From Myxococcales bacterium (GTDB lineage: Bacteria; Myxococcota; B64-G9): a DNA stretch of 35,856 bases. Of the stretch, positions 34,145 through 35,856 are shown piece by piece; the stretch's first letter is position 1, and each line of letters begins with the position of its first letter. Location: contig JAAZNF010000118.1 in NCBI GenBank assembly GCA_012798435.1, forward strand, positions 64,001-99,856. Reading direction: 5' to 3'. The notes beneath the pieces were generated by a model. The model ran no database searches. It saw only the letters and a program-made list of their open reading frames with translations, and was not told where the DNA came from. A program made the position numbers and the translations under genes.

Positions 34145-35656
34145 CTACTCCCAGGTACCGAGCTGGAACATGACCTGCTCCTTGGGCTCGTTGTTGCTGG
34201 GGTCGGTCCAGTTGTAGGAGTAGGCGATGCCGATGGAGCCGTCGGGGAGCACGCCGGCGGACAGGTGCCGGCCGTCGAAGGCCACGTTGTCGCGGGAGAC
34301 GTTGGTCTTCTTCCACTTGGCCTGGGTGCCCAACTCGTCGGGGTACTTTCCGGTGAAGATGGCGAACTTGACGCCGTCCTGGTTGCGGTTGCAGTTGAGC
34401 GCGTTCGGGTTGTAGTCGCTGCAGCGGTAGTACACCACCTCGGGCATGCCGCTCACGGGATCGAACATGAGCTGGGGCGACATGCCGGTGGCGCCGTCGC
34501 CGTCGATGACACCGCGGGTCCAGGTGCGCCCATCGGTGCTGTGGGCGATGGCCAGGTTCTTCCGGTTGAGGTCGAAGTAGGCCACCAGGTAGCGGCCCTG
34601 CGGGTCGACGGCCAGCGAGATGGAGCCGTCGGGCAGGATGCCGTCCACGCACGAGATGAGGTTGGAGCAGCGGTTGGCGATGCACACCTGGCCGTCCGGG
34701 CAGCTATCCTTGAGGTTCTGGGTGCACAGGGCGTTCACCGCGCACTGGTTCACGCCCTGGGGCGGCGGCGGCGGATCCCACGCCCCGCCCACCCGGCGCG
34801 AGAAGTAGATGGCGCCGTTCTTGCCGTTGTAGGTGGCCACCGCCGGTTCGCCGTCCGGCCCGAAGGCCAGCGAGTTGAAGTCGCCGCTGCCGCGACCCAG
34901 GTCCACCCAGTGCTTGGTGCCGAAGTTCGGGCCCTCGGCATACTCGAGATCGCTCATGTCCTGGTCGGTCTGGGCGTAGCACAGGTGCAGGTCGCGCCAC
35001 ACCACCCCCACTTTTCCGTCGGACGCCTTGGCCATGGACGGCCACAACCCCACCAGGTCGCCGGTGTCGCACAGGCTCTGCATGACCGGGCAGTCGGCCC
35101 CGGCCGCGGCCTCGTTGGACATGGCCACCGAGACGGTCGGGGTCCAGCCGCCCCCGCCGCCGCGCCGGGCGGTGACGAGGTCGCTGCCGCCGCAGCACTG
35201 TGAGGCGTCCGCGCCGCCCAGGTAGGCCAGCAGCGGGGTGTTGCCGTCGAAGAGCAGCGAGATGCCGGAGTTGAGCTCCGAGGAGTAGTCGGCCACGTCC
35301 TCGGGGTGCCAGGCGGTCCCGTCGTAGGCAGCGTAGCGCACGTGGTCCACCTGGACCTCGATCTGCATCCCGCCGGGGTGGCTGTTGCACATCACCTTGG
35401 TGTCGCCGCGGGCGAAGTAGGCCACCGCGAAACGCCCGTCCGGGGTGGGCGAGAGCGAGAGCTGCTGTCCGGCCTTGCGATCGTCGACGAGCTGGCGATC
35501 GGAGAAGGAGATCACGCGCACGGGTGCCTGATCGCCCTGGTCGGTCCCGTCCTGGCCGTCGGGGACGTCGTTCCCGTCCGGCTGGCCGCCGCTCGACGAG
35601 CATGCGCCGAAGATCCACAACGCCGCCGCCGCGAGCCCTAGAATGATCGTCCGCAT
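34145..35656 (-). CDS. Lipoprotein with BNR/propeller-like repeats
   Basis: The 503-residue product has a lipobox FGACSS (Cys19) and an Asp/Gly-rich linker (to about residue 42). Repeating strand-turn units with xxDG turns follow: LSLSPTPDGRFAVAYFARGD, ISLLFDGNTPLLAYLGG, PSMAKASDGKVGVVW, SLAFGPDGEPAVATYNG, LAIAHSTDGRTWTRGVIDGD, LSAGVLPDGSIGIAYSYNW. This spacing fits a beta-propeller; STDGRTW is close to the Asp-box of sialidase-like proteins, but catalytic residues are not evident. A Cys insertion (SCPDGQVCIANRC) sits in the middle. ATG 35656 is followed directly by the signal peptide. It is first in an operon with the small lipoprotein at 33642. Confidence 0.8.
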   Translation of the reverse strand: MRTIILGLAAAALWIFGACSSSGGQPDGNDVPDGQDGTDQGDQAPVRVISFSDRQLVDDRKAGQQLSLSPTPDGRFAVAYFARGDTKVMCNSHPGGMQIEVQVDHVRYAAYDGTAWHPEDVADYSSELNSGISLLFDGNTPLLAYLGGADASQCCGGSDLVTARRGGGGGWTPTVSVAMSNEAAAGADCPVMQSLCDTGDLVGLWPSMAKASDGKVGVVWRDLHLCYAQTDQDMSDLEYAEGPNFGTKHWVDLGRGSGDFNSLAFGPDGEPAVATYNGKNGAIYFSRRVGGAWDPPPPPQGVNQCAVNALCTQNLKDSCPDGQVCIANRCSNLISCVDGILPDGSISLAVDPQGRYLVAYFDLNRKNLAIAHSTDGRTWTRGVIDGDGATGMSPQLMFDPVSGMPEVVYYRCSDYNPNALNCNRNQDGVKFAIFTGKYPDELGTQAKWKKTNVSRDNVAFDGRHLSAGVLPDGSIGIAYSYNWTDPSNNEPKEQVMFQLGTWE

Positions 35657-35684
35657 TCTTGCCTCCGTGATCGGAATTCACCTC

Positions 35685-35713
35685 ATGCTACCGCCCACCC
35701 TCTTCGAGGTCAA
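35685..35713 (-). promoter_or_regulatory. Candidate promoter of the 34145/33642 lipoprotein operon
   Basis: On minus, TTGACC (35713-35708), 17-bp spacer, TAGCAT (35690-35685), about 28 nt before the ATG at 35656. The TAGCAT box is the same as in the promoter at 10648-10676. Confidence 0.5.
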
Positions 35714-35813
35714 ATGCGTTCGTGCAAAACGGTTGCCTTTCGATCGAGGACCATATACAGTCCGCACCCGGCGGGATTGCGATGGGTCCCGCACACGCGA
35801 GAAAGGGAAAGCC

Positions 35814-35856
35814 ATGAACCGCACGCGTCTTTCCGGACTGCTCCTCCTCCTGGGTG
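35814..35856 (+). CDS. Start of an exported protein, cut by the right edge
   Basis: Only 14 codons are visible: MNRTRLSGLLLLLG, the basic and hydrophobic parts of a signal peptide. An AAAGGGAAA ribosome site precedes the ATG. The gene is divergent from the lipoprotein operon at 35656. The -10/-35 candidates upstream (TTGCCT 35733, TATACA 35754, 15-bp spacing) are poor. Confidence 0.6.
   Translation, partial: MNRTRLSGLLLLLG

Noticed and set aside
33642-34685. Longer frame for the small lipoprotein, extending to 34685
   Set aside because: The extra part overlaps the 503-residue lipoprotein gene on the same strand in another frame. A TTG at 34112 with a perfect ribosome site and signal peptide is the better start.

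Overview
The window is high-GC bacterial chromosome and reads like a delta-proteobacterial lineage close to Myxococcota. Nothing in it is a marker gene that fixes the taxon. The pointers are many predicted lipoproteins, MopE-type D/C/N repeats, Dickkopf-like cysteine modules, chains of ASH (HYDIN-like) domains, DAG-rich linkers and a MYXO-CTERM-like tail.

Region 1 (1-4302, all minus) is the translation/isoprenoid housekeeping operon rpsB-tsf-pyrH-frr-uppS-dxr, with dxr cut by the left edge. It probably starts from a promoter near 4454-4482 with a leader of about 145 nt that contains a hairpin. Region 2 (4506-8085, minus) holds a small exported unknown and secA. Region 3 (8196-10611, minus) is a two-gene lipoprotein pair: a GH114-type glycosidase and a beta-propeller-like protein. 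Region 4 (10801-13502, minus) is an OmpA/TSP3 envelope protein followed by a small exported protein; a divergent NTF2-like lipoprotein lies at 13690. Region 5 (14157-17696, minus) is a tight operon of threonine synthase, an M23 LytM-type peptidase and an APC permease.

Region 6 (17842-35856) is accessory envelope territory: large cysteine-rich or ASH-domain lipoproteins, a CAP-domain protein with MopE repeats and a C-terminal sorting-like tail, a predicted beta-barrel protein, a lipoprotein with SH3-like features and one cytoplasmic alpha/beta hydrolase. Eleven genes in the window carry a plausible lipobox and none has Asp at +2, so outer-membrane or surface delivery is the likely fate.

The intergenic spacers of region 6 hold two repeat families. 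The first is an interspersed element of about 125-175 bp with three clear copies (21900-22070 and 23168-23340 on minus, 25720-25843 on plus) and one decayed copy (33416-33540 on plus). Its stems differ between copies by compensatory changes and its G-T pairs fall on one strand only, which suggests a structured RNA or a hairpin-based mobile repeat. The second is a 136-bp direct repeat at 29968-30103 and 30257-30392 with one mismatch, separated by a spacer that can itself fold. I see no tRNA, rRNA, CRISPR array, transposase or integrase. All calls come from reading the sequence; no database search was run.
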